A stretch of DNA of 64,000 nucleotides, from assembly GCF_003985125.1 (NCBI RefSeq), contig NZ_ML133572.1, positions 124,001 to 188,000 on the forward strand. Reading direction: 5' to 3'. Position 1 is the stretch's first letter. Every line of letters starts with the position of its first letter. The notes under the pieces were generated by a model. It did no database searches and was not told where the DNA came from. It saw only the letters and a list, made by a program, of their open reading frames with translations. This document shows, one piece after another, positions 50,556 to 59,299 of the stretch. The position numbers were made by a program, and so were the translations under genes. Origin of the DNA: Rhizobium phaseoli (GTDB taxonomy: Bacteria; Pseudomonadota; Alphaproteobacteria; Rhizobiales; Rhizobiaceae).

Positions 50556-51410
50556 TCAGAGCTTGCCTTTCCACGGCACAAGGTAGGTCTCCAGGAAACG
50601 GATGGCGGCCGAGAAGGTGAAGGCGCAGACCGCGATGATGCCGATGCCGACGAAGACGACGTCGGTTGCCAGGAACTGCGATGCCGACATGATCATGAAG
50701 CCGATACCGCGCGTCGAGGCGATCAATTCGGCGGCGACTAGCGTGCCCCAGCCGACGCCGAGGGCAATGCGGATGCCGGTAAGGATTTCCGGCAGGGCCG
50801 ACGGCAGGACGATGTCGATGAAGAGCTGCAGCCGGCTCGCGCCCAGCGAAAGGGCGGCGTTGACGCGCTCGATCGGCAGCGATCGGACGCCTGCCTGGGC
50901 CGAGAGGCAGATCGGCGCGAACATTGCCAGCACCAGGAGCGTGATTTTGGACGTTTCGCCGATACCGAGCCAGATGATCATCAGCGGCAGGTAGGAGAGC
51001 GGCGGAAGCGGCCAGTAGAACTCGATCGGCGCATCGAATACGCCTTTGGCCCAGCGGTTCAGGCCCATGAGCAGTCCGAGCGGAATGCCGGCGGAGATGG
51101 CGATCAGCGCTGCGACGACGATGCGGAACAGGCTCGCAAGGATATGTTCGGAAAGCGATGCGCCGGCATAACCGTCGCGATAGACGAGGCCGATCTGCGT
51201 CAGCACCTCGTCCGGACGCGGCAGGAACAGGTGGGGCACGAGGGCGAGCGCGGAGACGAGCCACCACAGCAGCAGGATCGCCAAGGCGGTGGCAACACTG
51301 ATCGCCGCCGTGGATTTCTCGCCGGCGCCGAAACTTGCCATCTTCACCAGCTTGACCTGCCGGTCCTCTCTATGCGCCGCAATCGACGGAGACTGGACGA
51401 TATCGCTCAT
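50556..51410 (-). CDS. Sulfonate/taurine-type ABC transporter permease
   Basis: A 284-residue membrane protein with about six helices. The EAA-type loop is [20 protein letters not shown] followed by [20 protein letters not shown], the SsuC/TauC/NrtB pattern; [20 protein letters not shown] follows. It starts inside the ATPase stop (ATGA at 51407-51410). Works with the ATPase and the binding protein in the same operon. Nitrate and pyrimidine importers share the fold, so sulfonate is inference from the binding protein. Confidence 0.9.
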   Translation of the reverse strand: MSDIVQSPSIAAHREDRQVKLVKMASFGAGEKSTAAISVATALAILLLWWLVSALALVPHLFLPRPDEVLTQIGLVYRDGYAGASLSEHILASLFRIVVAALIAISAGIPLGLLMGLNRWAKGVFDAPIEFYWPLPPLSYLPLMIIWLGIGETSKITLLVLAMFAPICLSAQAGVRSLPIERVNAALSLGASRLQLFIDIVLPSALPEILTGIRIALGVGWGTLVAAELIASTRGIGFMIMSASQFLATDVVFVGIGIIAVCAFTFSAAIRFLETYLVPWKGKL

Positions 51411-52195
51411 GCCGCACTCCTCAAATCGTCGCTGCTGTGGAGAATGGCGCGAATCTCCTCACGCAACTCGGCAAATTGCGGCGACGCCTTGATCGATCGT
51501 GCATCGCCGGTCTCGGCGAAGCGTCTGATGAAATCGAGATCGAAGCGGGCGACGACGCGCCCCGGCCGAGGCGACATGACGAGGACCTGCGTACCGAGGA
51601 ACAGGGCCTCCTCGATCGAGTGGGTAATGAAGAAAATCTTCTTTGCCGTCTTGTTCCAGACGGAAACCAACAGTTCCTGCATCTGCTCGCGCGTCAGGCT
51701 GTCGAGCGCCCCGAACGGCTCGTCCATCAGCAGGATGTCGGGATTGGTCGCGAGCGCGCGGGCGATGCCGACCCGCTGGCGCATGCCGCCCGACAGCTCG
51801 TAGGGAAAGGCATTGGCGAATTCGTCGAGGCCGACGAGCCGGAGCAGTTCGAACGCGCGCGCCTGTCGCTCCCTGCGGTTGACGCCGGCAAATTTCAGGC
51901 CGAGCGCGACATTGTCGGCCACCGATTTCCAGGGCAGCAGCGCATCTTTCTGAAAGACGACGCCGCGATCGGCGCCGGGGCGTTCGACCGCGCGGCCATC
52001 GAGCGTGATCCGGCCATCCGACAGTGGAAGGAAACCGGCAATTGCGTTCAGAAGGGTTGATTTGCCGCATCCCGAGGCGCCGAGCGCGACCACGAAACCC
52101 CGTTCGGGGATATCGAAGGAAACGCGATCGAGCGCATGGACGGTCCGCCCGTCCCGGGCTGCAAAGAAAACGCTGGCGTGATCGACTTTAAGCAT
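51407..52195 (-). CDS. Sulfonate/taurine-type ABC transporter ATP-binding protein
   Basis: A 262-residue ATPase starting [20 protein letters not shown]. Walker [11 protein letters not shown]-loop [13 protein letters not shown], signature [15 protein letters not shown], Walker [25 protein letters not shown]. This is the SsuB/TauB branch. The start at 52195 is used because an 11-codon longer reading runs into the intercistronic hairpin region and has no site. Confidence 0.9.
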   Translation of the reverse strand: MLKVDHASVFFAARDGRTVHALDRVSFDIPERGFVVALGASGCGKSTLLNAIAGFLPLSDGRITLDGRAVERPGADRGVVFQKDALLPWKSVADNVALGLKFAGVNRRERQARAFELLRLVGLDEFANAFPYELSGGMRQRVGIARALATNPDILLMDEPFGALDSLTREQMQELLVSVWNKTAKKIFFITHSIEEALFLGTQVLVMSPRPGRVVARFDLDFIRRFAETGDARSIKASPQFAELREEIRAILHSSDDLRSAA

Positions 52196-52212
52196 GGTCC
52201 GCTCGCAAGGTT

Positions 52213-52245
52213 CGACGCCGGCGCGCAAGTGTCGCGCCGGCGTCG
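52213..52245 (-). promoter_or_regulatory. Intercistronic hairpin after the sulfonate binding-protein gene
   Basis: CGACGCCGGCGCG (52213-52225) pairs perfectly with CGCGCCGGCGTCG (52233-52245) around seven bases. It lies between the stop of the binding-protein gene and the ATPase start, as in the other transport operons here. Confidence 0.75.
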
Positions 52246-52252
52246 GGGAGGA

Positions 52253-53182
52253 TCAGTTGCTGACGCTGGTAAGCGCGTCTGCGGTGACAAAGGCGCCGTA
52301 ATTTGCCAGCACGTCGGACACCTTGCCCTGTTCTTTCAGGAACGATGCCGTGTCCTTGAGGATCTTGCCGGCGCCGGCCTTCTCGCCGCCGCCGAGAAGC
52401 TTGGCGAGCGACTTGGCGTTGTCGCTGTCAGGCCCCCAGGCGGCCTTATCCGATGCGAAGGAGGCGTAGTATTTGTTGATGACCGAGGCGAAGCCCCTCA
52501 GGAATTCCGGGTTGTCGGTCGCGAACTTCGAGGTGGCGACCCAGGCGGAGAATGTCGGCGCTCCCTTGTCTGCCACATCCTTGGAGGTCACCAGCACCTT
52601 GCCGTTCTTCTTGAGTTCGGTGAGCGCCGGATCCCAGACGAAGCCGCCGTCGATATCGCCGCGATTATAGCTCGCGACGATCTCCGGCTGCGGAATTGCG
52701 AAAACCTGGACGTCCTTTTCGGTCAGGTCAAGCGATTTGATCAGCGCCAGGAGCTGATAGTGGTCGGTGGAGACAGGCGCGGCGGCAAGCTTCTTGCCCT
52801 TCAGATCGTTCAGGCTTTCGATGCCCGAGCCGTTGCGGACGACCAGAGCCTCATCGATGCCGGAGATGGAGGCGAGGTAGAAGGCCTTGACCTCGAGCCC
52901 GCGCGACACCGCAGCTGCAAACGGGCTGGAGCCGACATAGCCGACCTGAACGTCGCCCGAGGCGATGGCCGCGAATATCTCGGCCCCGGAATTGAACCTG
53001 CGGAAGTCGATGTCATACCCGGTCTTCTTGGCGAATTCGCCGTTGGCGATTGCCACGGAAGACGGCAGGGCGTCGGTTTGATAGCCGACGACGACCTTCT
53101 TGTCCGCCGCCTCAGCGGCGATCGCCGTTGCGAGAGTGCCGACGCCGACGGCGATTGCGGCAAGCAAATTTCTGAAATTCAT
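52253..53182 (-). CDS. Sulfonate/taurine-type ABC substrate-binding protein
   Basis: A 309-residue periplasmic protein with a signal peptide ending AIAAEAADKK. The body has KVVVGYQTDALPSSVAIANG, FRRFNSGAEIFAAIASGDVQ, VGYVGSSPFAAAVSRGLEVK and DGGFVWDPALTELKKNGKVL, the TauA pattern. It probably binds taurine or another small sulfonate. First gene of its minus-strand operon. The AT-rich motif near 53278 lies about 96 bp upstream of its start. Confidence 0.9.
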   Translation of the reverse strand: MNFRNLLAAIAVGVGTLATAIAAEAADKKVVVGYQTDALPSSVAIANGEFAKKTGYDIDFRRFNSGAEIFAAIASGDVQVGYVGSSPFAAAVSRGLEVKAFYLASISGIDEALVVRNGSGIESLNDLKGKKLAAAPVSTDHYQLLALIKSLDLTEKDVQVFAIPQPEIVASYNRGDIDGGFVWDPALTELKKNGKVLVTSKDVADKGAPTFSAWVATSKFATDNPEFLRGFASVINKYYASFASDKAAWGPDSDNAKSLAKLLGGGEKAGAGKILKDTASFLKEQGKVSDVLANYGAFVTADALTSVSN

Positions 53183-53277
53183 CTTGAGCCCCTTTGTTCG
53201 AGGGCCACCCGGCCCCTTGATCTCACATGCAAAAGGGTAATGGTTGATATGGGGCTGGCGGGAGGAATAACAAACTA

Positions 53278-53287
53278 TATTTATAGA
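53278..53287. promoter_or_regulatory. AT-rich motif between the sulfonate operon and the flavoprotein gene
   Basis: TATTTATAGA, eight of ten bases matching ATTTTATAGA at 37831 and 47657. It lies between divergent genes and could serve either one. Confidence 0.4.
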
Positions 53288-53383
53288 CTATGAAGATAAT
53301 TGTTTTCGTGATTCTGCCGGTTGAGCCATCCGCGTGGCGGTGAGTGACAAGAAGCGGCTTTACCGAGGTTCAGGGAGAATGCC

Positions 53384-54754
53384 TTGACATACGATGTTAT
53401 CGTCGTCGGTTCCGGTTTTTCAGCGATCGCTGTGACCTGTAATCTCGTCGAGCTGCTTCCCGCGTCGGCGAAGATCGCGGTCGTCGGCGACGATGCCGGT
53501 TTCGGACGCGGGACGGCATATAGGACGGAGCTCTATCTCCACCGCCTCAACGTGCCGGCCGGCCGCATGAGCCTGCTGCCCCATCACCCTGACGATTTCG
53601 TCGACTGGCTGAAGGCCCATGGACGTCCTATGCAGGCCGGCGATTTCGCCTCGCGCAGCGATTACGGCCTTTATGTCAGGGATACGCTTGCGCGGCTGCT
53701 TCGAAAGCGGGATGGCCGTTGCCGGGTCGACTTCATCAAGGCCAAGGCGGCCGGATGCGTGGAGCGCTACACCAGCACGCTCGCCTTCCATCTCGGCAAT
53801 GGCGACGAGATTGCCGGAAAGAATGTGGTGCTCTGTCTTGGCGTTGGAAACGCGAACCTTCCGGTCGATCCGGCCGGCGTCCCGCCATTTTTGCGATCGC
53901 GGGTCGTCGAGAACCCATGGCGGCTTTCATGGCTGAGGCGTGTCGCACCGTCCGATGCGGTCTGTATTCTCGGCTCTGGCCTGACGATGATCGATCAGGT
54001 TCTGGCACTTCGCGCCCATGGTCATAGGGGCAGGATCGAGGTGCTTTCGCGGCGCGGCCTGGCACCGCTCGGCCATGCAAGGACGCCGCCCGCGCCGCTG
54101 CCGATCGACGTGCACACGCTTCCGGCTACGATCAGCGGCCTGTTGAAGCTCTTGCGGGAAAAGAGCAGGGAGGTCGCCGACTGGAGGAGCGTGATGGACG
54201 GCCTGAGGCCGGTCGCGCAGGCTCTCTGGCAACGGCTTTCGAACGAGGAGCGAGCCCGCTTCCTGCGGCACGCGCTTCCCTGGTGGAACATCCATCGCCA
54301 CCGTGTCGCGCCCGACGTATTCGCCGGCTTCGAGACGCTGGTCTCGAATGGAACCGTTCGCTTTCACGCCGGCTTCCTGAAATCGCTCGAGGCCGAAGAT
54401 GACAGGCTGGTCGCCGGATATAGGGTCAGAGCCAAGCGTGAGATCGCCGAGATCAAGGCGGACTGGCTGGTCAACTGCACGGGCATGGAGCGCGCCGGGA
54501 TCAGCCATTCGCCGCTTCTGAGGGAAATGAGCCGCTTTCAGCTGATCGTCCCCGATCCTCTCGGCCTCGGCATCCAGGTGGATGCGGCTTCCGAAGTGAC
54601 GGCTCCGTCCCGGATCTTGCCCGCGCGGCTGTTTGCCGTCGGCGCCTTGACGGCGGGACAATTCTGGGAGATCACCGCCGTCCCCGACATCCGGGTGCAG
54701 GCGAAGGCCGTGGCCGAAGAGATCGTCAAAACAGGGCCCGCCTCCGACACGTAG
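53384..54754 (+). CDS. FAD/NAD(P)-binding protein
   Basis: A 456-residue flavoprotein from a TTG start with GGGAG upstream. The N-terminal dinucleotide fold reads YDVIVVGSGFSAIAVTCNLV; a second nucleotide site is DAVCILGSGLTMIDQVLALR. This is the pattern of the NAD_binding_9/HpnW-like proteins, which are suspected oxidoreductases or hydroxylases. Cytoplasmic. It is divergent from the sulfonate transporter operon, with one AT-rich motif in the shared gap, so a role with sulfonates is possible but unproven. Confidence 0.8.
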   Translation: MTYDVIVVGSGFSAIAVTCNLVELLPASAKIAVVGDDAGFGRGTAYRTELYLHRLNVPAGRMSLLPHHPDDFVDWLKAHGRPMQAGDFASRSDYGLYVRDTLARLLRKRDGRCRVDFIKAKAAGCVERYTSTLAFHLGNGDEIAGKNVVLCLGVGNANLPVDPAGVPPFLRSRVVENPWRLSWLRRVAPSDAVCILGSGLTMIDQVLALRAHGHRGRIEVLSRRGLAPLGHARTPPAPLPIDVHTLPATISGLLKLLREKSREVADWRSVMDGLRPVAQALWQRLSNEERARFLRHALPWWNIHRHRVAPDVFAGFETLVSNGTVRFHAGFLKSLEAEDDRLVAGYRVRAKREIAEIKADWLVNCTGMERAGISHSPLLREMSRFQLIVPDPLGLGIQVDAASEVTAPSRILPARLFAVGALTAGQFWEITAVPDIRVQAKAVAEEIVKTGPASDT

Positions 54755-54812
54755 GCTGACAAACTTGGGACCGGCACGGTAGTGTTGAATTGCTGGCCGC
54801 CGACCGCTACAG

Positions 54813-54831
54813 TATTTGGTAGGCCATAATA
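54813..54831. promoter_or_regulatory. GntR operator A, upstream of the regulator gene
   Basis: TATTTGGTAGGCCATAATA has the TGGT...CCATAATA arrangement of the two operators at 55747 and 55824. It lies 69 bp before the gntR start, so it fits autoregulation. Confidence 0.6.
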
Positions 54832-54899
54832 CGATTCCCGAGTTCGACTGCCGCAGCAAAGCTTGAGCCTGCGAAGTCAATCCAACCCCGAGGTACAGC

Positions 54900-55595
54900 A
54901 TGAGCGGTGCTCTGAAGGACGCAGCAATTAGGGTCGAGCGTCCTGCGAAGACCTTGCGGGAACTGGCGCTCGACAAGGTCCGCGAGGCCATCGTCAACGG
55001 ATACTTCCGTCCCGGAGACCGGCTTGTCGAGCGCGACCTCTGCGCTCAGCTCGGCGTCAGCCGCACGGTGGTGCGCGAGGTTCTGCGGCATCTGGAATCG
55101 GAAGGGCTTGTCGCCAATCTGCCGAACAAGGGACCGATCGTCGCCCAGCTCGATATCGAGGAAGCCAAGCAGATCTATGAGATCCGCGGTGCGCTTGAAG
55201 GCATGGCGGCGCGGCTCTGCGCGGAGCGCGGCAGCCCCGAGATCGTCGCCGCGCTCGAGGAATCCCTGACTGCAATCCGCAACAGCTATCGCGACAGCGA
55301 TATGGCGGGCGTGCTGGCCAATACCTCGTCCTTTTATCAGACGCTGTTCACCATGGTCGACAGGCATGTCGCCTGGGGCGTCGTCAATCTCCTCACCGTG
55401 CGCATCAACCATCTGCGCTCGATGACGATCAAGACGGAACGACGCGGCATCGAAGGGCCGCTGCAGATGTCGAAGATCGTCGATGCCATCCGTCGCGGCG
55501 ACGGCGAGGGCGCCCAGCGGGCGGCGATGGATCATGTCGCCGCCGCCAGCGCAATTGCCGAAGCGGTGCTGTCCGCCCAGAAGCCTGCGGAATAA
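54900..55595 (+). CDS. GntR-family (FadR/FCD) transcriptional regulator
   Basis: A 231-residue regulator. The winged helix-turn-helix contains LALDKVREAIVNGYFRPGDR, LVERDLCAQLGVSRTVVREV and LRHLESEGLVANLPNKGPIV. The C-terminal FCD domain has EIRGALEGMAARLCAERG and ends in the helical ligand pocket with AMDHVAAASAIAEAVL. Many FCD regulators bind TGGTnnnCCA-type sites, and three such sites are visible here. It should control the operon starting at 55868, where the effector is likely an intermediate. Confidence 0.9.
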   Translation: MSGALKDAAIRVERPAKTLRELALDKVREAIVNGYFRPGDRLVERDLCAQLGVSRTVVREVLRHLESEGLVANLPNKGPIVAQLDIEEAKQIYEIRGALEGMAARLCAERGSPEIVAALEESLTAIRNSYRDSDMAGVLANTSSFYQTLFTMVDRHVAWGVVNLLTVRINHLRSMTIKTERRGIEGPLQMSKIVDAIRRGDGEGAQRAAMDHVAAASAIAEAVLSAQKPAE

Positions 55596-55746
55596 TTCCT
55601 TAAAACTCGTCGTATTGCATTAAACGATCACTGCAGGCCGCCGACAAGGCGACGTCGCATCGACATTTGTCGATGCCACTGCGCATAGGCAATCACATTC
55701 CCGGAACTCTACACTCCGAGCTTGACACCCGTCTTTGGTCGATGTG

Positions 55747-55761
55747 ATGGTATGCCATAAT
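55747..55761. promoter_or_regulatory. GntR operator B
   Basis: ATGGTATGCCATAAT; the core ATGGTATGCCAT differs by one base from ATGGTATACCAT in operator C. It lies 20 bases after TTGACA at 55722-55727. Confidence 0.65.
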
Positions 55762-55811
55762 GGATAACATATAAGTCGGCATCCCCAATCTGCGCCCGCG
55801 CCGAAACCAAC

Positions 55812-55843
55812 TTGACACCGATGTATTATGGTATACCATAATA
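55812..55843 (+). promoter_or_regulatory. Catabolic operon promoter with GntR operator C
   Basis: TTGACA at 55812-55817 is followed by the 20-bp perfect palindrome at 55824-55843 (core ATGGTATACCAT). CATAAT within it (55837-55842) could be the -10 box, with a long 19-base spacer. Binding of the GntR protein there would block RNA polymerase. The first gene starts at 55868. Confidence 0.75.
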
Positions 55844-55867
55844 TCAAATAGTGAGACGAGGTGTTCC

Positions 55868-56470
55868 ATGGCCATTCAAATTCGTAAGACGGGACTGCAG
55901 ATTGAAACGACGCTGATCGAAGGCGGCAAGGCCGCGGCGGTGCCGCTGAAGCTGTTTTCGGCTTTCGCGGTCGTGAAGAACCCCTGGGCGGGCCGCGGCT
56001 TTGTCGAGGATCTCAAGCCCGAAATCCATGCGGGCGCTCCGGTTCTCGGTGAGTTGCTGACCAAGATGATCATCGATGCGGTCGGGTCCGGCGATGCGGT
56101 CGAAGCCTATGGCAAGGCCGCCGTCGTCGGCCTGGATGGTGAGATCGAACATGCCTCCGCGCTCATCCACACGCTGCGCTTCGGCAATTTTTATCGCCAT
56201 GCCGTCGGCGCCAAATCCTATCTCGCCTTCTGCAATACACGCGGCCCTGCCAATGCGCCGATCATGATCCCGCTGATGGACAAGAACGATGAAGGCCGCC
56301 GCTCGCATTATCTCACGATCCAGACCTCGATCCCCGATGCGCCGGCCGCCGACGAGATTGTCGTGGCTCTTGGCGCGTCGGTGGGCGGGCGTCCTCATCA
56401 CCGCATCGGCGACCGCTACCAGGATCTGAAAGATCTTGGGCAGGACGTCGCCAATCCTGCGGGCGTTTGA
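55868..56470 (+). CDS. Amino acid synthesis (AA_synth, DUF1185) family protein
   Basis: A 200-residue protein with FAVVKNPWAGRGFVEDLKPE, GKAAVVGLDGEIEHASALIH and IMIPLMDKNDEGRRSHYLTI, the features I associate with the DUF1185/AA_synth family. The biochemical role of this family is not established. It is the first gene under the GntR-controlled promoter and precedes an alpha/beta hydrolase, so it should act in the same pathway. Confidence 0.75.
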   Translation: MAIQIRKTGLQIETTLIEGGKAAAVPLKLFSAFAVVKNPWAGRGFVEDLKPEIHAGAPVLGELLTKMIIDAVGSGDAVEAYGKAAVVGLDGEIEHASALIHTLRFGNFYRHAVGAKSYLAFCNTRGPANAPIMIPLMDKNDEGRRSHYLTIQTSIPDAPAADEIVVALGASVGGRPHHRIGDRYQDLKDLGQDVANPAGV

Positions 56471-56483
56471 AAGGGGCTCCGAG

Positions 56484-57326
56484 ATGCTGACAGCCGGATC
56501 GATCTCGGGCGCCATTGCAGCAAACGGCGCCGGTGACTTACCCCGAAAGAAGACACCAGGCGGAACGGCCTATCACGAGGCCGGCAGCGGCGACCCGCTG
56601 GTTCTCATCCATGGCGTCGGCATGCGCCTTGAGGCCTGGGCGCCGCAGATCACCTTTCTGTCGGCCGGCCATCGTGTCATCGCCGTCGACATGCCGGGAC
56701 ACGGCGAGAGCGCAAAACTGCCGGCGGGCAGCCGCCTGGAGGAGTTCGTCGCCTGGTTCGGGCGCTTTCTCGACGAAATGGCGATCGATAGGGTGAATGT
56801 TGCCGGCCACTCGATGGGGGCGCTGGTATCGGGCGGGGCGGCGGCGACGTTCGGCGAACGGATCAGCCGTGTCGCCTACCTCAACGGCGTCTACAGGCGC
56901 GATCCGCAAGCAAAGGCTGCCGTGCTCGCACGGGCCGCGGCCATTCCGGTGACTGGCGTGGATAAGGAAGGTCCGCTGGCGCGCTGGTTCGGCGACGATG
57001 CAGACAGCGTCGTTGCGCGGGAACTGACGCGAGAATGGCTGAGCCGCGTCGATCCGGAGGGTTATGCTGTCGCTTACGCCGCTTTTGCCGGCGGAGACGA
57101 GACCTATGCCGATCGCTGGAAAGACGTGGCTGGTCCGGCCCTGTTCCTGACGGGGTCCGACGATCCGAATTCGACACCTCTGATGGCAGAGCAAATAGCG
57201 GCGCTCGCACCGAAGGGCTGGGTCCGCATCGTCGAAGGCCATCGTCACATGGTGAACCTGACCGCGCCTGATATCGTCAATTCGCTGCTCGCCGAGTGGC
57301 TGTCGTTCGGGGAGGATGAACGATGA
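56484..57326 (+). CDS. Alpha/beta-fold hydrolase
   Basis: A 280-residue hydrolase starting MLTAGSISGAIAANGAG. Oxyanion HGVGMRLEAW, nucleophile elbow VAGHSMGALVSGG, acid in FLTGSDDPNS and His in VEGHRHMVNLTAP are visible. ATG at 56484 has AAGGGG upstream; a 16-codon longer start lies inside the previous gene. It overlaps the flavin reductase start by four bases. Likely hydrolyses an ester or amide intermediate of the pathway. Confidence 0.87.
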   Translation: MLTAGSISGAIAANGAGDLPRKKTPGGTAYHEAGSGDPLVLIHGVGMRLEAWAPQITFLSAGHRVIAVDMPGHGESAKLPAGSRLEEFVAWFGRFLDEMAIDRVNVAGHSMGALVSGGAAATFGERISRVAYLNGVYRRDPQAKAAVLARAAAIPVTGVDKEGPLARWFGDDADSVVARELTREWLSRVDPEGYAVAYAAFAGGDETYADRWKDVAGPALFLTGSDDPNSTPLMAEQIAALAPKGWVRIVEGHRHMVNLTAPDIVNSLLAEWLSFGEDER

Positions 57327-58258
57327 CAATCCAGACTGTCGACCCAAGAGCATTGCGCGATGCATTCGGGGCTTTCCCGACCGGCGTGACCGTCGTCACC
57401 GCCTGCGACGGAGAGGGAAATCCGATCGGCTTCACCGCGAATTCGTTTACATCCGTTTCCCTCAACCCGCCCTTGCTGCTCGTCTGCCTCGCCAAGACCT
57501 CGCGCAACTTTGCCACCATGACCGGAGCGCCGCATTTCGCCATCAACGTGCTGTCGGAAACGCAGAAGGACGTGTCGAATACTTTCGCGCGGCCGGTCGA
57601 AGACCGATTTGCGGCGGTCGAATGGGCCAAGGGATCGGCGGGCTGCCCGATCTTCTCGAACGTGGCGGCCTGGTTCGAATGCGCTATGGAAGAGGTCATC
57701 GAGGCCGGCGACCATGTCATCCTGATGGGCCGGATCGAATCCTTCGACAATAGCGGCCGCAACGGTCTCGGCTATGCGCGCGGCGGCTATTTCACGCCGA
57801 CGCTTGCAAGCAAGGCGGTTTCCGCCGCCGCCGAAGGCAATATCGAGCTAGCGGCTGTGGTCGAACGCCGCGGAGAGGTTCTGCTGCTGGGCGAGGATGT
57901 GCTCTCCCTGCCGAACATCGACGCCCATGACGGCAACCCGACCGAAGCGCTGCAAAAATACCTAGAGACGCTCACCGGGCTGACGGTCAGCATCGGCTTC
58001 CTCTATTCGGTCTATGAGGGCAAGAGCGACGGCAAGCAGCACATCGTCTATCACGCCGTTGCCGGCGACGGTGAGCCTGCCGGTGGCAGATTCGTCAAGC
58101 CCGACGCCCTGGCTGCGGCAAAGTTCAAGACCAGTTCGACCGCCGATATCGTCAACCGTTTCGCGATGGAAAGCTCGATCGGCAATTTCGGCGTCTATTT
58201 CGGTGACGAGACCGGCGGCAAAATCCATCCCATTCCAGCCAAGGGCGCAAAAGCATGA
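57323..58258 (+). CDS. Flavin reductase with extra C-terminal domain
   Basis: A 311-residue protein. Residues 1-165 are a HpaC-like flavin reductase (FPTGVTVVTACDGEGNPIGF, FTSVSLNPPLLLVCLAKTS, and a C-terminal HVILMGRIESF). The remaining 145 residues (from about AAVVERRGEVLLLGED) form an extra domain with Nudix-like strands but no Nudix box. It supplies reduced FMN to the monooxygenase encoded next, with a four-base overlap. Usual flavin reductases are about 170 residues, so the tail is unusual. Confidence 0.85.
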   Translation: MTIQTVDPRALRDAFGAFPTGVTVVTACDGEGNPIGFTANSFTSVSLNPPLLLVCLAKTSRNFATMTGAPHFAINVLSETQKDVSNTFARPVEDRFAAVEWAKGSAGCPIFSNVAAWFECAMEEVIEAGDHVILMGRIESFDNSGRNGLGYARGGYFTPTLASKAVSAAAEGNIELAAVVERRGEVLLLGEDVLSLPNIDAHDGNPTEALQKYLETLTGLTVSIGFLYSVYEGKSDGKQHIVYHAVAGDGEPAGGRFVKPDALAAAKFKTSSTADIVNRFAMESSIGNFGVYFGDETGGKIHPIPAKGAKA

Positions 58259-59295
58259 AATTCTCCCTCTTCGTCCATATGGAACGGCTCGACGCCAGCC
58301 AGACCCATAAGAGCCTCTATGAGGAGTTCGTCGCGCTCTGCGAGATCGCCGACAGGGGCGGCATGCATGCGATCTGGACGGGCGAGCATCACGGCATGGA
58401 TTTCACCATTGCCCCCAACCCCTTCGTGACCATTGCCGATCTCGCGCGCCGCACGTCGCGGGCAAGGCTCGGTACCGGCACCGTGATCGCCCCCTTCTGG
58501 CATCCGATCAAGCTCGCCGGCGAAGCGGCGATGACCGACATTATCTGTGACGGAAGGCTCGATATCGGCATTGCACGCGGCGCCTACTCCTTCGAATATG
58601 AGCGTCTGCTGCCCGGCCTCGACGCCTGGGGTGCTGGCCAGCGCATGCGCGAGCTCATCCCGGCGGTCAAGGGCATCTGGAACGGCGACTACGCCCATGA
58701 CGGCGAGTTCTTCAAGTTTCCCGCGACCACCTCGGCGCCGAAGCCGCTGCAGCAGCCAAACCCGCCGATCTGGGTCGCCGCGCGCGATCCGAACTCGCAT
58801 GAATTTGCCGTCGCCAACGGCTGCAACGTTCAGGTCACGCCGCTCTGGCAGGGCGATGACGAAGTCCAGTCGCTGATGGACCGCTTCAACGATGCCTGCG
58901 CCAAGAACCCTGGCATCGAGCGGCCGAAGATCATGCTGCTGCGCCACACCTATGTCGGCTCTTCCGAAGACGACGTCGCCCGGGCGGCCCATGAGCTCAG
59001 CGTCTACTACAACTACTTCTTCGCCTGGTTCAAGAACGAGAAGCCGATTACCCAGGGCCTGATCGAACGCATTCCCGACGAGCAGATCCGCGCAAATGCG
59101 ATGCTTTCGGATCAGGTCATGCGCACCAACAATGTCGTTGGAGACGCCGAGACCGTCATCGGCCGGCTCAAGGCCTATGAAGCTCTCGGTTATGACGAAT
59201 ATTCCTTCTGGATCGACACCGGCATGAGTTTCGAGCGCAAGAAGGCGTCGCTCGAACGCTTCATCGCCGAGGTCATGCCGGCATTTCAGGAGTAA
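58255..59295 (+). CDS. Luciferase-like (LLM) FMN-dependent monooxygenase
   Basis: A 346-residue enzyme with MHAIWTGEHHGMDFTIAPNP, ARLGTGTVIAPFWHPIKLAG, RLDIGIARGAYSFEYERL and PPIWVAARDPNSHEFAVANG, the class A luciferase-like pattern. It uses reduced FMN made by the preceding reductase. It likely oxidises the transported compound to an aldehyde that goes to the next enzyme. Overlaps its upstream gene by four bases. Confidence 0.9.
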   Translation: MKFSLFVHMERLDASQTHKSLYEEFVALCEIADRGGMHAIWTGEHHGMDFTIAPNPFVTIADLARRTSRARLGTGTVIAPFWHPIKLAGEAAMTDIICDGRLDIGIARGAYSFEYERLLPGLDAWGAGQRMRELIPAVKGIWNGDYAHDGEFFKFPATTSAPKPLQQPNPPIWVAARDPNSHEFAVANGCNVQVTPLWQGDDEVQSLMDRFNDACAKNPGIERPKIMLLRHTYVGSSEDDVARAAHELSVYYNYFFAWFKNEKPITQGLIERIPDEQIRANAMLSDQVMRTNNVVGDAETVIGRLKAYEALGYDEYSFWIDTGMSFERKKASLERFIAEVMPAFQE

Positions 59296-59299
59296 GGCC

